Shown here in pieces: positions 10,521 through 22,100 of a DNA stretch of 64,000 nucleotides. Made by a program: the position numbers and the translations under genes. The number at the start of each line of letters is the position of its first letter. Position 1 is the stretch's first letter. The stretch is from Bicyclus anynana (lineage: Eukaryota > Arthropoda > Insecta > Lepidoptera > Nymphalidae): assembly GCF_947172395.1 (NCBI RefSeq), contig NC_069095.1, forward strand, positions 8,742,001 to 8,806,000. Direction: 5' to 3'. The notes under the pieces are model-generated. The model was not told where the DNA came from, did no database searches, and was given only the letters and a program-made list of their open reading frames with translations.

Positions 10521-11277
10521 ATAATATAAAATATATGAAAAACACGTAGTGTCCTGTGAAGTGTTAGTTAAGTATTGGCAATGGTTTTCTACTTAACATC
10601 AGCCGGTCTATTCACTAATTTTGAGTAACTTTATAATACTGGAATATATAATTTATACACGAAATTATTGTTAGTAATTCTTAAGTCACGTAATTTCATA
10701 TTCACTATTTAATTTAATGCTAACTGAGAAATTATTAACTTCTGAGTGTGTTTGACATTATGATTTTCGTCGATTATACTTTACGGAGTACAAAAAAAAA
10801 TTCGGTTGTTATTGATTTGATGTTAATTATATTAGGTGGCAATAGACCAAAGTTAGTAATTAAGCCAGCAGGAGGACCATTCTTTCTTCAACTGTTACAA
10901 TTTATTTTATAGTAACACTGTCAAATAATAATAATAATAATAATAAGTGCCTACCTACGTTAATTGGATTGTTTAATCCACCAAGAATTTTCGCGGGTGC
11001 AAAAAAATATGTTGTTTTAAGCAAAGTTTGATTTACAAAACTTGTTGGTTACAATACATTATGTCATAAAACCTTTTTTACATCTCGCTAACAAGCTACG
11101 CAATTATTAATTACTGTTTGCTATATTTACCGTAACAAGGCGGAACAAATTGATAAACATAATACTAATGAATATACATCCGCATTCTTGTAATATCTGA
11201 TATTTGTTTGCAAAAACTTGTAGGAAAAAAATTAAGTTTAGAGAATCTTCAATCCATCGTAAGCTAACCATACTTTT
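10521..11277. other. Unassigned AT-rich sequence with (AAT)n microsatellite
   Basis: A trinucleotide (AAT) run is at about 10926-10947. No gene seen. Confidence 0.5.
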
Positions 11278-11594
11278 TTTTATTCTTTACAAGTTAGCTC
11301 TTGACTACAATCTCATCTGGTGGTAAGTGATGATGCAGTCTAAGATATAATCGGGCTAACTTGTTAGGAGGAGGATGAAAATCCACACACCTTTCGGTTT
11401 CAACACGACATCGTACCGGAACACTAAATCGCTTGGCGGTACGTCTTTGCCGGTAGGGTGGTAGCTAGCCACGGCTAAAGCCTCCCACCAGCCAGACCTA
11501 GACCAATTAAGAAAATCTAAATCGGCCCAGCCGAGGATCGAACCCAGGGCCTCCGTTTTGTAAATCCACCGCGCATACCACTGCGACAAGTCAA
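11278..11594 (-). mobile_element. tRNA-derived SINE, family C (minus strand)
   Basis: Read on the minus strand: CGCAGTGGTATGCGCGGTGG, B box GGGTTCGATCCTC, the TTGGTCTAGGTCTGGCTGG body, GAAACCGAAAGGTGTGTGG and the tail ending AAGAGCTAACTTGTAAAGAA then A-rich sequence. Nearly full length. It sits against the upstream end of a LINE coding remnant. Confidence 0.87.
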
Positions 11595-11595
11595 A

Positions 11596-11896
11596 CATTA
11601 TTGTTTCCAATACCGATAATCTCGATAGGCACCTGAAGATAATGAAAATCATAGAATATTCATCATGTCCAGGCTGTGGTGAGGAGGAGACCAGCTATTA
11701 CTGTATAGCTGAGTGTCCCATGTACACGCTAGTAAGATGGGAGTTACTAGGTAAGGATACATTAAATGAAGCATACCTGACGAATCTCACCGTAGGGGAT
11801 ATTGTTAGGTTCACGAACGTAGGAAGGTTTGAAGGGGGATCACTGAGGAGTGAACCTGTTTTCTATATCACGGGAACTGGGTGGAATGGTCCCTAG
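11596..11896 (+). pseudogene. Non-LTR LINE ORF2 C-terminus remnant
   Basis: The frame reads CPGCGEEETSYYCIAECPMY and then GDIVRFTNVGRFEGG, matching the cysteine-rich C-terminal knuckle and GDI.RF motif found after the reverse transcriptase domain of several non-LTR retrotransposons. The usual Cys-Cys-His-Cys set has lost its His (SYY where SEH is usual). Only the last 80-100 codons remain, so it is a 5'-truncated dead copy. Confidence 0.75.
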
Positions 11897-11954
11897 TTAG
11901 GACTAATCATCCGTCTGGCCTCGTCAGACGTCCCATTCATCTATACTTACTCTA

Positions 11955-12131
11955 TCTATACTAATATACTTATAAAGCTGAAGAGTTTGTTTGATTGAAC
12001 GCGCTACTCTCAGGAACTACTTTAAGTGTTAGATAGGGCATTTATCGAGGAAGGCTATAGGCTATAATATATTACCCCGGTATCCTACGGAAACGAGAAC
12101 CACGCGGGTGAAACCGCGCGGCGTCAGCTAG
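11955..12131 (+). mobile_element. Non-autonomous Helitron, family A (Lep1-like), both ends present
   Basis: Starts TCTATACTAATATACTTATA after an A-rich host base context, contains GGAACTACTTTAAGTGTTAG and GGCTATAGGCTATAATATAT, then the 3' hairpin CGCGGGTGAAACCGCG and terminus CTAG before host T. These are the standard Helitron ends. About 177 bp with an internal deletion; it carries no genes. Confidence 0.88.
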
Positions 12132-12599
12132 TTAATAACAATAATTACGATACCGATAACTACCTAATATACTACTTATTATATGTAGGTACTTAATTAT
12201 AGCTCAAAAGAGTAATCCATATTTAAGGTTCACAGGTAACTGAAAAGTTAAATTTGTTACCTACCGCTTTTTCTTTGTTTTAAACAGATGTGTAGGTTTC
12301 CTCGCGAAGGCTTTTAGTAGGCAAGCACTTACTCCCAATTATATTCCTGCGCACAACGTCGCCAGTAGAAACATTGTAGAAGGCTAGATGTCCGTCCACA
12401 TGTCACTTAGTCGCTTTTGGAAGAAAAAAACATTGTTAAATGTGTGAACTCAACCTGTGAAAAAGACGAGAGTAATTTTTAGAATGCTGCGAATGCGAGG
12501 TAAATTCATGCATACCCCGCTTTACCAGATCAGTACCTACCTATCAAATTTTGTTTTAGTTTTAGTTTTTTAAATATTAAATAAAAAAAAATAATTTTG

Positions 12600-12890
12600 A
12601 AAACCCCATCTTGTCATGAAATTATAAATTACACTCTCTATCAAGTCGTTAATATTCTCTTTCAGTGCGCTTTCATTTGTGACCCCACTCGTGTATAATT
12701 GCGGTATAATTGACATTCGGTTATTCTTCTCCACTTTCACCCCCACAAACAGATTAAACAGCTCAACCGATTTTCGCCAAACATGTCTAAGAACACTCGC
12801 ACATAAATCACCTTTAATACAATAAATACTAAATTGATATCGCTCCATCCGATCGGGAGCTATGGTGCCACAGACAGACAGACACGACAA
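12600..12890 (-). repeat. Retroelement 3' repeat with CAGACAGACAGA (minus strand)
   Basis: The minus strand reads GACGTGTCTGTCTGTCTGTG, GGCACCATAGCTCCCGATCG and TGTTCTTAGACATGTTTGGC, as in the plus-strand copies at 6114 and 30934. This is the longest of the three. Confidence 0.7.
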
Positions 12891-12990
12891 ACTTATAACA
12901 CCATAATAATCATTGTAATCAAACAGTTTGTTTTTAAAAAAAAATACTATGAACGGGAACTCTTCAGATTAAAGCCACTACACCATCAAT

Positions 12991-13241
12991 GCCGGCCGCA
13001 TTCGGAAAACCACCAACCAAACCAAACCTAACCAAATGCATGAAATAAATACAAAATACATTAACTTACATTTACTTGCTTTTTTCCGAACGGAACAAAT
13101 AACACGCGTACGTAATTAATGCGAGTCCTTGCGAATACATTCCGAATGAAGAAAAACGTAGTCTGCGGAAGTCTCACGGAATTCCGAATCATAATAACGC
13201 ATTAGGAAAACGAAGACGTAAAAGAGTGTAAGCAGTCGGTC
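12991..13241 (-). mobile_element. GCCGGCCGCA MITE, copy 1
   Basis: Same family as 15889-16150 but in the opposite orientation. Shared interior pieces include TCACGGAATTCCGAATC and CATTCCGAATGAAGAA. Left end GCCGGCCGCATTCGGAAAAC; right end degraded. AAT flanks both sides as a possible 3-bp target duplication (12988-12990, 13242-13244). Confidence 0.8.
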
Positions 13242-13249
13242 AATGAGTC

Positions 13250-14050
13250 AAAACTAGCTATCTTATAAATTCTTGACTATCTTTCAACCGGTTAGTGTTT
13301 ATTGCTAACAAAACGCTATCGCAAAGTGACCAACTACGAAAAAATCTTTCTTTAAGTGAAGATAAAAGTCGTAAAACTGTCTTAATTAATTGGTAAAATA
13401 ATCAATACAACTGAACGACTACTTTATTAAATGACTGATGGTCGAAAACAACTTTATTGAGCTGTAAACTTTATGACGAGCTTTGATAACAATTCGTCTT
13501 GTTAGTATAAATCTATACAGTGTAGCTATGTATAAGGTTTTTTCTTTTTTGATAAAGACGATGAGACAGTATGTACCTTTAAGATATTTTTATTTGGATA
13601 CTTGGGGTTGTCACCCTCAGGTAGGTATACCTACGCGCATAATGTTACGAGACAACCTTTATGTGCCTAAAACCAAAATTCTTATTGGTAGCACACATAA
13701 GCATGGCAGTATTTTCTCTATTTAGAAAGAGCACTCTCAAAGTGCAATAGGTACTTTTAAAGCTACTATTATATTTATAGGAAAGCTACAATTAACCATT
13801 AATATATCTATTGTGGGATCCATTTCCAATAAAACCTAACTGTGACCCAGTGGCCCAAATATAGCTATCGGTTTCCAATGCGGCTTTGTACCCTCTAATT
13901 TATCGAACGTATAATTAGGTACATGTAGGTAGGTACCTCCATTGATTTGGGATTCACCAAGATTATTAATCAATGGACTGTAATCGTAACAAGACAATAA
14001 AGAATAGTTAACAGTCAGATACTTACACACTACCAGTTACTGCTTACCAC
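13250..14050. other. Unassigned sequence
   Basis: No gene or named repeat recognised. Two open frames of 64-80 codons have no known motif. Confidence 0.35.
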
Positions 14051-14054
14051 CATA

Positions 14055-14336
14055 ATTCTGAGCTCGAGTCTCTTCTCAGAATGAGAGGGTTTAGGCCAAT
14101 AGTCCACCACGCTGGACAAATGCGAATTGGCAGACTTCACACACGTATAGAATTAAGAAAATCCTCTAGTATACAGGTTTTCTCACGGTGTTTTTCCTTC
14201 ATTATTTAAGACACGTGATATTTAATTTCTTAAAATGCACACAACTAACAGTTGGAGGTGCGTGCCCCGGACCGGCTTCGAACCCACACCCTCCGGAATC
14301 GAAAGCAGAGGACATATCCACTAGGCTAACACGGCT
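14055..14336 (-). mobile_element. tRNA-derived SINE, family B (minus strand)
   Basis: Minus-strand head with CCTAGTGGATATGTCCTC and B box GGTTCGAAGCCGG, body CAACTGTTAGTTGTGTGCAT, tail GGCCTAAACCCTCTCATTCT. About 280 bp. Confidence 0.85.
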
Positions 14337-14494
14337 CTTGGTCGCTCTTACCACCATCGGTGAACTACTAATCTCAGTAGCAGAACAGCGTAGCGAAGTT
14401 GCTGATGATATAACGTGCATATTAGAGACTTAAAGAAGGGCATGTCGGCAACCCTAGACAATAATATTTTGATATAGATAACATAATCTATATA

Positions 14495-14665
14495 GTTCGA
14501 AGAGCCGATGGACGTTGGGGTCCCAAGGTGCTAGAATGGCGACCCCGCACTACAAAGCGCAGTGTTGGTCGACCCTCTACCAGGTGGACTGACGACATCA
14601 AGCGAGTCGCATCCTCGCTGGATGCAGGCGGCTCAGGATCGTGATGTTGAAAGATTAATACTTTA
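14495..14665 (+). repeat. RTE-type LINE 3' fragment
   Basis: Encodes EWRPRTTKRSVGRPSTRWTD (decayed by a few changes), then a frame-shifted RV-S-RWMQAAQDRDV, as in the copies at 1645 and 6470. No intact gene. Confidence 0.78.
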
Positions 14666-14669
14666 TCAT

Positions 14670-15880
14670 AGTAGCTACTACCCAATTACACTATTGATCT
14701 TGGTTATAAGACTATTTCCATAACATGGTGATTGCTGAGTTTGCGAACAATTGTTACCTATATCCCTAAAATTTTCCTCACTGATTTATTATTAATTTAG
14801 TTGAATAACTTAATACATCATCGTATTTTTATTGCAGACATCTTCATTTTAAGGGCAAACAACTTCTACATTATTAATCTTTGGCTTACCTGCCTCTACA
14901 GTACAACGGCAACACTGCCTCCAGGCGAGAGAACTCCTTGAATTTAATTATTTATCGTTTTGTTAATACAGTTTTAAGAATTATAAGCCTTTAAAATATC
15001 GCCCATGTTGCGTGCTTATGCACTATACTTATTATTTATGTATGCAAAGTTAGTATTTAAAATTATAAGTTCAAGTAAATAGTATTACCAGTTGAATATT
15101 GTGTTCAAAGTAGATTTTTTTTTATTTAACTTGGCTATTTTTTTAAATTGCGCAAATTCTACATTTACATTTATGGTCCTTCGACACCTCATGAATGTAC
15201 AAAGTACCCCCAACTAACCTAACAATGTTTATAACGACAGTACAGTGTCTCCTGTCAACAAATAAATGACCAACATTCCGAACTGACGGTCTGACCTACA
15301 CATTGTTTTCCGATAAATCGATAACAATCAAAATGGCGCCCGAAGCGTCACCAACTGTCACCGGTGTAAACGAGCGCATTAAAACGGAACGCCTTCAAAG
15401 TAATAGACATAAATTATACGGTCATCCATGTCACTCAAGCCGAAGGACCTGAGGAAATATGCTTTGACGGAAGCCAGGTAGTTAAGATTTGTAACAAAAA
15501 TATGAGATAACACCAGTTAAGATGTTAAATTTTATTAGGAACTAACAAAATGGAAATAATTTACGCTCTTTCGAATTTCGACTAGCAGATAACGACTTTA
15601 ACGATGAATTTTGTCTAGGAGAGCTCGTATAACATGAAAAACGACGTTTAAATTAAAAAGACTATATTGATAAAGTTACGGTGAATTTCTTTCTAGTGAT
15701 TTTTAATAGCCCATTCCATAGTTAATAACGTTCTTTCTATCAAATATAGATTTAGGTACCTACTGTGTATGAAGATAGTCATCATCGTGCCTCAACGAGA
15801 GTGACTAACAGAGGGCAAACTGGCCCTGTTCCCAGGACTCCTTACATGCCGGGAGCTCCGGTAGACCGATACACAATACC
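14670..15880. other. Unassigned sequence
   Basis: No exon or recognised repeat. A moderately GC-rich patch lies at 15300-15370. Confidence 0.35.
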
Positions 15881-15888
15881 TACTTTTA

Positions 15889-16150
15889 GACCGGCCGCAT
15901 ACACTCGTTTTCCGTATTCGTTTTCCTAATGCGTAATTTCGATTTGGAATTCCGTGAGACAACCGCAGACATTACATTGTTCTTCATTCGGAATTGTATT
16001 GCAGCAAAGGCTCGCACTCGTTACTTACGCCCAGAAATGTTACGTTCGAAAAAAACGTACATGTGCGTCATTCAATGTATTTTATACTGATTTCATTCGG
16101 TTTTACGAACACGGAAAACGCATTCGGAAAACGAATGTATGCGGCCGGCC
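15889..16150 (+). mobile_element. GCCGGCCGCA MITE, copy 2, 262 bp with TTA target duplication
   Basis: Left end GACCGGCCGCATACACTCGT and the complement of the right end GGCCGGCCGCATACATTCGT match over about 40 bases. TTA occurs on both sides (15886-15888, 16151-16153). Interior has no transposase. A Harbinger-like origin would fit a 3-bp duplication but is not proven. Confidence 0.87.
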
Positions 16151-16159
16151 TTACTCAAT

Positions 16160-18570
16160 AAATTATGTTTTCCAACTATTTTCATCCATAATAAATATTA
16201 ATTGAATAATAACAAATACTAATAAATGGTTCTAAAATAGCTAATGAATAAATGAATATCATTGATCTTTTATATATTTTCAAAAAAGAAATTGGAGCAC
16301 AGTGTGGTGTCCCCAGTCTGCCCTAAGAACCTTGAATATAGTTAATTCATACGTACGTAACTCACCTCACTAATGGACAAACGTTTGAGAGACAAAACTA
16401 AAATTTTGTCATTTCAAATCAACCAATTTACAAAAGTAGGTAAATTGTAGTTTGTTACAACAGGGTGCTGGAGACTTACACAAGTTACACAGTATACAAT
16501 GCTCGGTGGTTACAAGTGAATTACTCAAATCACTTGTAATCAGCATCTAGGAGGCAAACAATAGAGCAATAAATGCGACTGGAGTCATCGACTTGGGAAA
16601 GCTACCAGTATCGACAACAAATAAATCAGGAACAACCTCGAGCGTTACCTTTGTACTGGAGAAAATATCGAACAAACAAACAGTTCATAAGTCAGTTTTC
16701 TGTAACATAAAACACGCCACTAGCTGCAGAAGTGGGACATCGTTAGAGACAATAACGATATATCTTCTACAGTATCTTCACTTCAACTTTTGACTAATTT
16801 GTTTTTAGAAACTAACTACTCATAATACTAAGATTTTTAGTGTCCACACGAGGAAGTTTCCTCATCGTTATGAATTTGTCCAATTGCCAATTACATCAAA
16901 GTCTACGAGTAGTTAAGCTGTCTTTGTATCCTTTATCAAGTACTGTATCAAATTAACTATAGGTTAAATAACGTAATATTTTCTTCAGAACATGGCGTTT
17001 CGCGAACTAATGCCACTACCATTGGTGGCCATAAATTGTGTCACCATTAGTTATTCTACAAGTATGCCTAAACAAGCCAATTACTAAAGGTCAAAACAAG
17101 ATCTAAACTAAATGTCAATTGTCCTAAATATGTGCATCAGAATTCTTTCACGAGGCATTGCGTAAACGCAATCTACTAAAGGGCATCAGTGCAGGTAGAG
17201 AAAATCGCTTCATTACGAGCACCAATGTCTTTGTTTAATAAGTAGCCGAGATTTTATCGATTTCTTTGTATTTTAAAGCATTATTTAGTTTAACTTCTAT
17301 GTGTGGTAACTGCGCTTCTTTTTTTACGGTATAAATTACATACCTTTACATTTACAATACTTTGAACTTCTAATGGATATACATTTTAAATAAAGACCAA
17401 AATGACATAGATTTGTATTTTTGAACTAGATTTGTTTGATGCTAGACTTAGCGCATTTCTATTTGTTGTTTATATATATTACACACATTATGATAAAAAC
17501 AGCAGGCATGGACGATATACGTTCTGCGGGAGGACTATAAAGGTTATTAGTATATATTTTCATAGACAAAGTATAGTAAACGAAACCATTATTCGTTACT
17601 ATTATACATTACCTTATGATTGTAAGGATCTTGATGGATGGTTTATTAGAAACTCTATACTTCATCTTAACGTCCTTCTTCCCAGCAGTGTTACTCTTGT
17701 CTCCATCGCACCAAAGCCGCAGCATCTCGCAGCATCATACGTCCTAATCTACAAAGTATCTCGATGCTATCGGGCACGTGCGGACCATCCACGTCACTAT
17801 ACGTGAGCCCACAAATTTCACCATAATTACACTTGTTCTCATGACTTAGTTTTGGTACTTTACAGTATGTTTTTTACTAAATTTTTTCTATGCAAAACAA
17901 CTGTTCTGTACAACTTGTTAGTTTCTTAGATAATAAATGGAAAAAAGAGTCAAGATAAGACAGTCAGTTACATCACCAATTGCTATGACTACAATTTTAA
18001 CATCTATTAATCTATTATCCATTAGGCTGATCCCGTTTAGAAATAATTTTAAGTTTAATACGTTCAATTAAGAAATTGTACATATGCTACTGTTTTGATT
18101 ATTCCAAACATAGAAATAGGTCTCTAGTTTCTTGTTCTGTATGTGTGTGTTCCAAATATTAATTTAGTAATCATAGAAAGTTACAGTTTACACTTTGTGC
18201 CAATTGGTTCGATACCAGACATATGAAGGATAAGTGATAGTTTATTGAGTACTGCTTTATATTTATGTAAGCACGAAGGCTTCATATAAATATTCTTACG
18301 GGGAGACCTGAGACCTTTACAATACAATAGAGGAATCATGAAATTTAATTTATGCTCTTGGATTTAAATAAGTTCTAGACTGTGACACAATTTTCGTGAA
18401 ATTTCAAACAGTAGCTGATCATAAATCTAAAGCTATTATAGATACTCCGATATTAAAACTACAAAATAAAACTGTTGTATATTTTATTTAAATTGTAAAC
18501 TTTCTTTAACAACTTAGTAAACTATGGCAGTGACGCTGAGAAGTTCACATAAGCGTAATATAAAATATTA
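16160..18570. other. Unique-looking AT-rich DNA downstream of DUSP11
   Basis: No exon, tRNA or familiar repeat recognised in 2.4 kb. It lies 3' of the DUSP11 transcript end. Confidence 0.45.
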
Positions 18571-18582
18571 TTGCCATTAAAT

Positions 18583-18588
18583 TTTATT
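18583..18588 (-). promoter_or_regulatory. Likely polyadenylation signal AATAAA of DUSP11
   Basis: The minus strand reads AATAAA here, about 180 bases after the TGA stop. A second AATAAA lies at 18483-18488. Either would give a short 3' UTR. The transcript end cannot be fixed from sequence alone. Confidence 0.5.
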
Positions 18589-18765
18589 TACTTAAAGATA
18601 ATAAATAAAAGATTTTTAAAAAGTAGTAGAAATTTTACAACTGTTAATAAATATTTCCCAGTACGCATTCTGAAACCCAATTCCAGGAAAATAATATTAT
18701 GCGAATTTAAGACTCTTAGAAAAATAATACATTACAGTACAGTTTGTACATTATAATCACTATCA

Positions 18766-19103
18766 TCAGTAATCGTACCTGTAATCGTATTCGAAAGACG
18801 ACTCACGTGATCTGGAATAACTTTGTTTATCTATAAATCGTTTTTTACTAGGAGTGTCTCTTCTATTCGCACTACTATATCTATCACTTCTATGTCCCGA
18901 ACCATTGTAGTTTCTTTTTCTAGATTCGTATCTATTGGCTTCATCGTCGTCTTCATTTAAGGGTGAACGATATTCAACATGATCGCTTTTAATAGGTTTT
19001 ACAATAGTTTCTTTGCCAACATCAGGTGACTGTGGCGCCTTTCCCATTATATCAGCGATATAATTATTCCTTTCAATTTTGTAGCCACGTGCTTCTTCGA
19101 ATC
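18766..19103 (-). CDS. DUSP11: DUSP11 last coding exon with basic tail and stop
   Basis: After acceptor tatag the frame continues FEEARGYKIERNNYIADIMG and then about 90 residues of charged low-complexity sequence rich in Arg, Ser, Tyr, Asn and Asp, ending RESSFEYDYRYDY and TGA at 18766-18768. The RNNYI segment is the end of the catalytic domain; variable basic tails are normal in this family. The sequence CAG|GTACGA at 18781-18773 is a possible donor just before the stop, so an alternative end is conceivable. Confidence 0.92.
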
Positions 19104-22100
19104 CTATAAATATAACGTAACAAGCTCCTTTACCATAGTTAACGAAAAAGTGTGCTACGTGCAAAAAAAAACGCACGACTGAAATAAAACTTCTTTCCCT
19201 CTCAGCGTGCGTTCGCCTTGCCCGATTACACTTTTCGTAACGAATACCAGCTTACACCCCAATGTCAAGCGTCCGTGCAGAAGTTTTACTTCAATAATGT
19301 TTTACTATTACAAACTACATACGTTTGATAGCTTCAGTTCCAGATATTCCAAGTCGATCCCGCATGTACCGGCAAACCATATAGCCAGTTCTGTTCAATC
19401 CGTGGGTGCAGTGAACGCCGACTAAAGAATCTGAAATTACCTATAATTAGTATAGTTAAATCAACCTTTAGTACAAAAACGCAATATATCAACTATTACA
19501 TTCACCCGAAGAGCAAGTAAACATTTAACTAATTGCTAGCATGCATTTTTCTTTCTCTTTAGATTCAAATAAAAGTCTACATACGGATGAAACGAAGTCT
19601 CTACTATAATATAAAGTTACAGTAAAACATACTCTAAAAGTATCAACTCTGGACCATTTTCTGAGATGTGTCGAATAGTCTAACTGTATTTAAGTTTTGT
19701 CACTTCCTTACTTTATGTCAAATGACAAAGACAAAACTTGTGAACAAGCTATCAGACACTTGTCAGAAGTTAGTAAAAACGGCTCTTGACCTTCTATATA
19801 TTTCTTAATGCATCCTTCGTTTCATTTAGTTACTGAAAATAATAATCTATTCTACAAAACATTCATATAAAACTAACATTTCGAAAATATTACAACGTTT
19901 TATCAAACAACAAACAAGCCACATTTAGAAACACTATGTTGATTGTATTATAAAGACAACGCCCGATCAATAGCTAAAACGGTCCGCGGACAAATAATGG
20001 TGAGCTCATGTTTGTGTCTTCAAAATAGCACCACAAACATTGGATCGAGGTCGTTGACTTCCACCCCTTACACCCCTTTACAGGGGGTGGACGGGGTGAG
20101 CGGAAGCCGTGGCCGTGGTTTGACGCTTCCTCAGGAAGACCTTTGAAGTAGTGCGAAAGATTCACACCTAAATGTACAATACGTAAAGGGCCAGTTTATA
20201 GTATTTATTTAAAGTTCGAGTAAAATTCGTGACTCGAAAAAAAATCCAATTAAAGAAAAATATAAAATTAATATCTAGGCTTTAAATCTCATTGAAAATA
20301 TCACGCAAATGAACAGTTATCCTCGTAAACCGCTCCTTAGCACGAGACAAAAATCGAGAACCAAAATCCCGCGTTGTACGAATAAATGCAGAGTTCCCAC
20401 GACGAGCCAAGAGGTAATGCATCTGAGACATTACACATGCATATTCATGCCAAGTCGGCTTACAAACAAAAATAAAACATTTCCATTTGCAACAATCCAT
20501 CAAGAGAGGCTTTCGCCACGAGTCAATTAAGACCAACATCACTTTCAATTAAAGAAACAAACAGTATAATTTCTATGGAACTTGTTACTTGACTGGTTAA
20601 TTTTTATTGTACAACTTGAAGAGGCATAATATTTTATTGTCTTTGTTCTCTACATTTGATTTTAGTTTATTTTTTAAGTATACTGTTATACAAGGGGCTA
20701 AGATTACCCATTATACACGAATTATATTTTCTCCTAAGCGAGGCAATAAATAGACGCCGCCTAGTAATAATTTGATTTTTACTCAGTGATTTAAACGAAA
20801 TTTAAACTGCGTGAGTTACACTACACTCTACTACAATCAAATGTATAATTTTCACAATTGTGTATATACCTTTTTTGATATACAGAAATAAGTAGTCTTC
20901 ATTCATGACCATTTTATTTATCACATACAAAAATAAATTTTAATATTTTTTTTCAATTTCCATTCCCCAAGAGCTAAATATGCCATTTTTTAACCCACTC
21001 TAGTACGCCACAATAATCATGTTTTTGAGCAAAATCTCTTTTTTTATGGAATAAGTTCGATCCACAATCTCACCTGATGGTGACCTGAAGTGATCTAAGG
21101 TGAATCGCACTTGCCTAGAAGATGCCTATTCTCTCTCATCTAAAAGATGATGACCTAGGAATTAGGAAACACTGAATTCGGGAGAAAGTTCCATACCCTA
21201 GTCATTCGTATTAGTTCGCTTCGTACGTGTTCTAGGGATGTGAATAACATAGCGATGGCAACCTACTCTTTATTTGTTTACATAATTATTTAGTCATATC
21301 GCATCTCAGTGATGATCAGAGAGTGCGCTTTCCTCGGATCAATCGTCGACAATCAGTACACGCATTGTGAGACGGTTCGATATCGATACGGGATAATGCG
21401 CCCACGCCACGACCCCCTTACATCGTAATCAGCTTATTAGGATTTTACCACACGCATTCGTGATTATGATGTCTCGCTTTACGATCAAATCCTTTTATGA
21501 GACTCTTTATGAATCAATTGCGAAAACACTGTCGTTTAAACTTTAGCTTATCTTACATTTAACCGAATTCCATAGGGTGTAATCATTTCGCATGTTTTAC
21601 TGCTCGCGATTTGTCTTTTATTCACGTCTTTAAACACATTTTTAAGTCTTTTAAAGAATATGCCAGAAAACACAAACAGCTGAATTTAACAACAACAACA
21701 ATTGTGAAAATTGGTTCCTGTAATATGACAGATGAGCAAATGAAAGATAATCATGAAAGAAAGAATAAAGTTGCAATAATTCTTCTGTACTGCAAGCTTA
21801 TACATACCGGTATAAGCTTGCAGCTTATTTCGAAAATAACTGACTACGATGATCTTACGTAAAGTGAATGTAACAATAACATCATCCGACTAATTGAGCA
21901 TATAACCTGCGTTGTCTCACACTCCTTGGCGCCAAGCGTGGGCAGAGATGAGATGTTGACTGATTAGGTATTTAAAAGATAACCGTTTCACTACGCGTTC
22001 GGTCACTCGGTATTTTTATGGTGCACCGGCGAGAATGTATGTCTTACATAACCTTTATTTTAAAAATTCTTCTCCCAATATAAAAATGCCTTCACAAATT

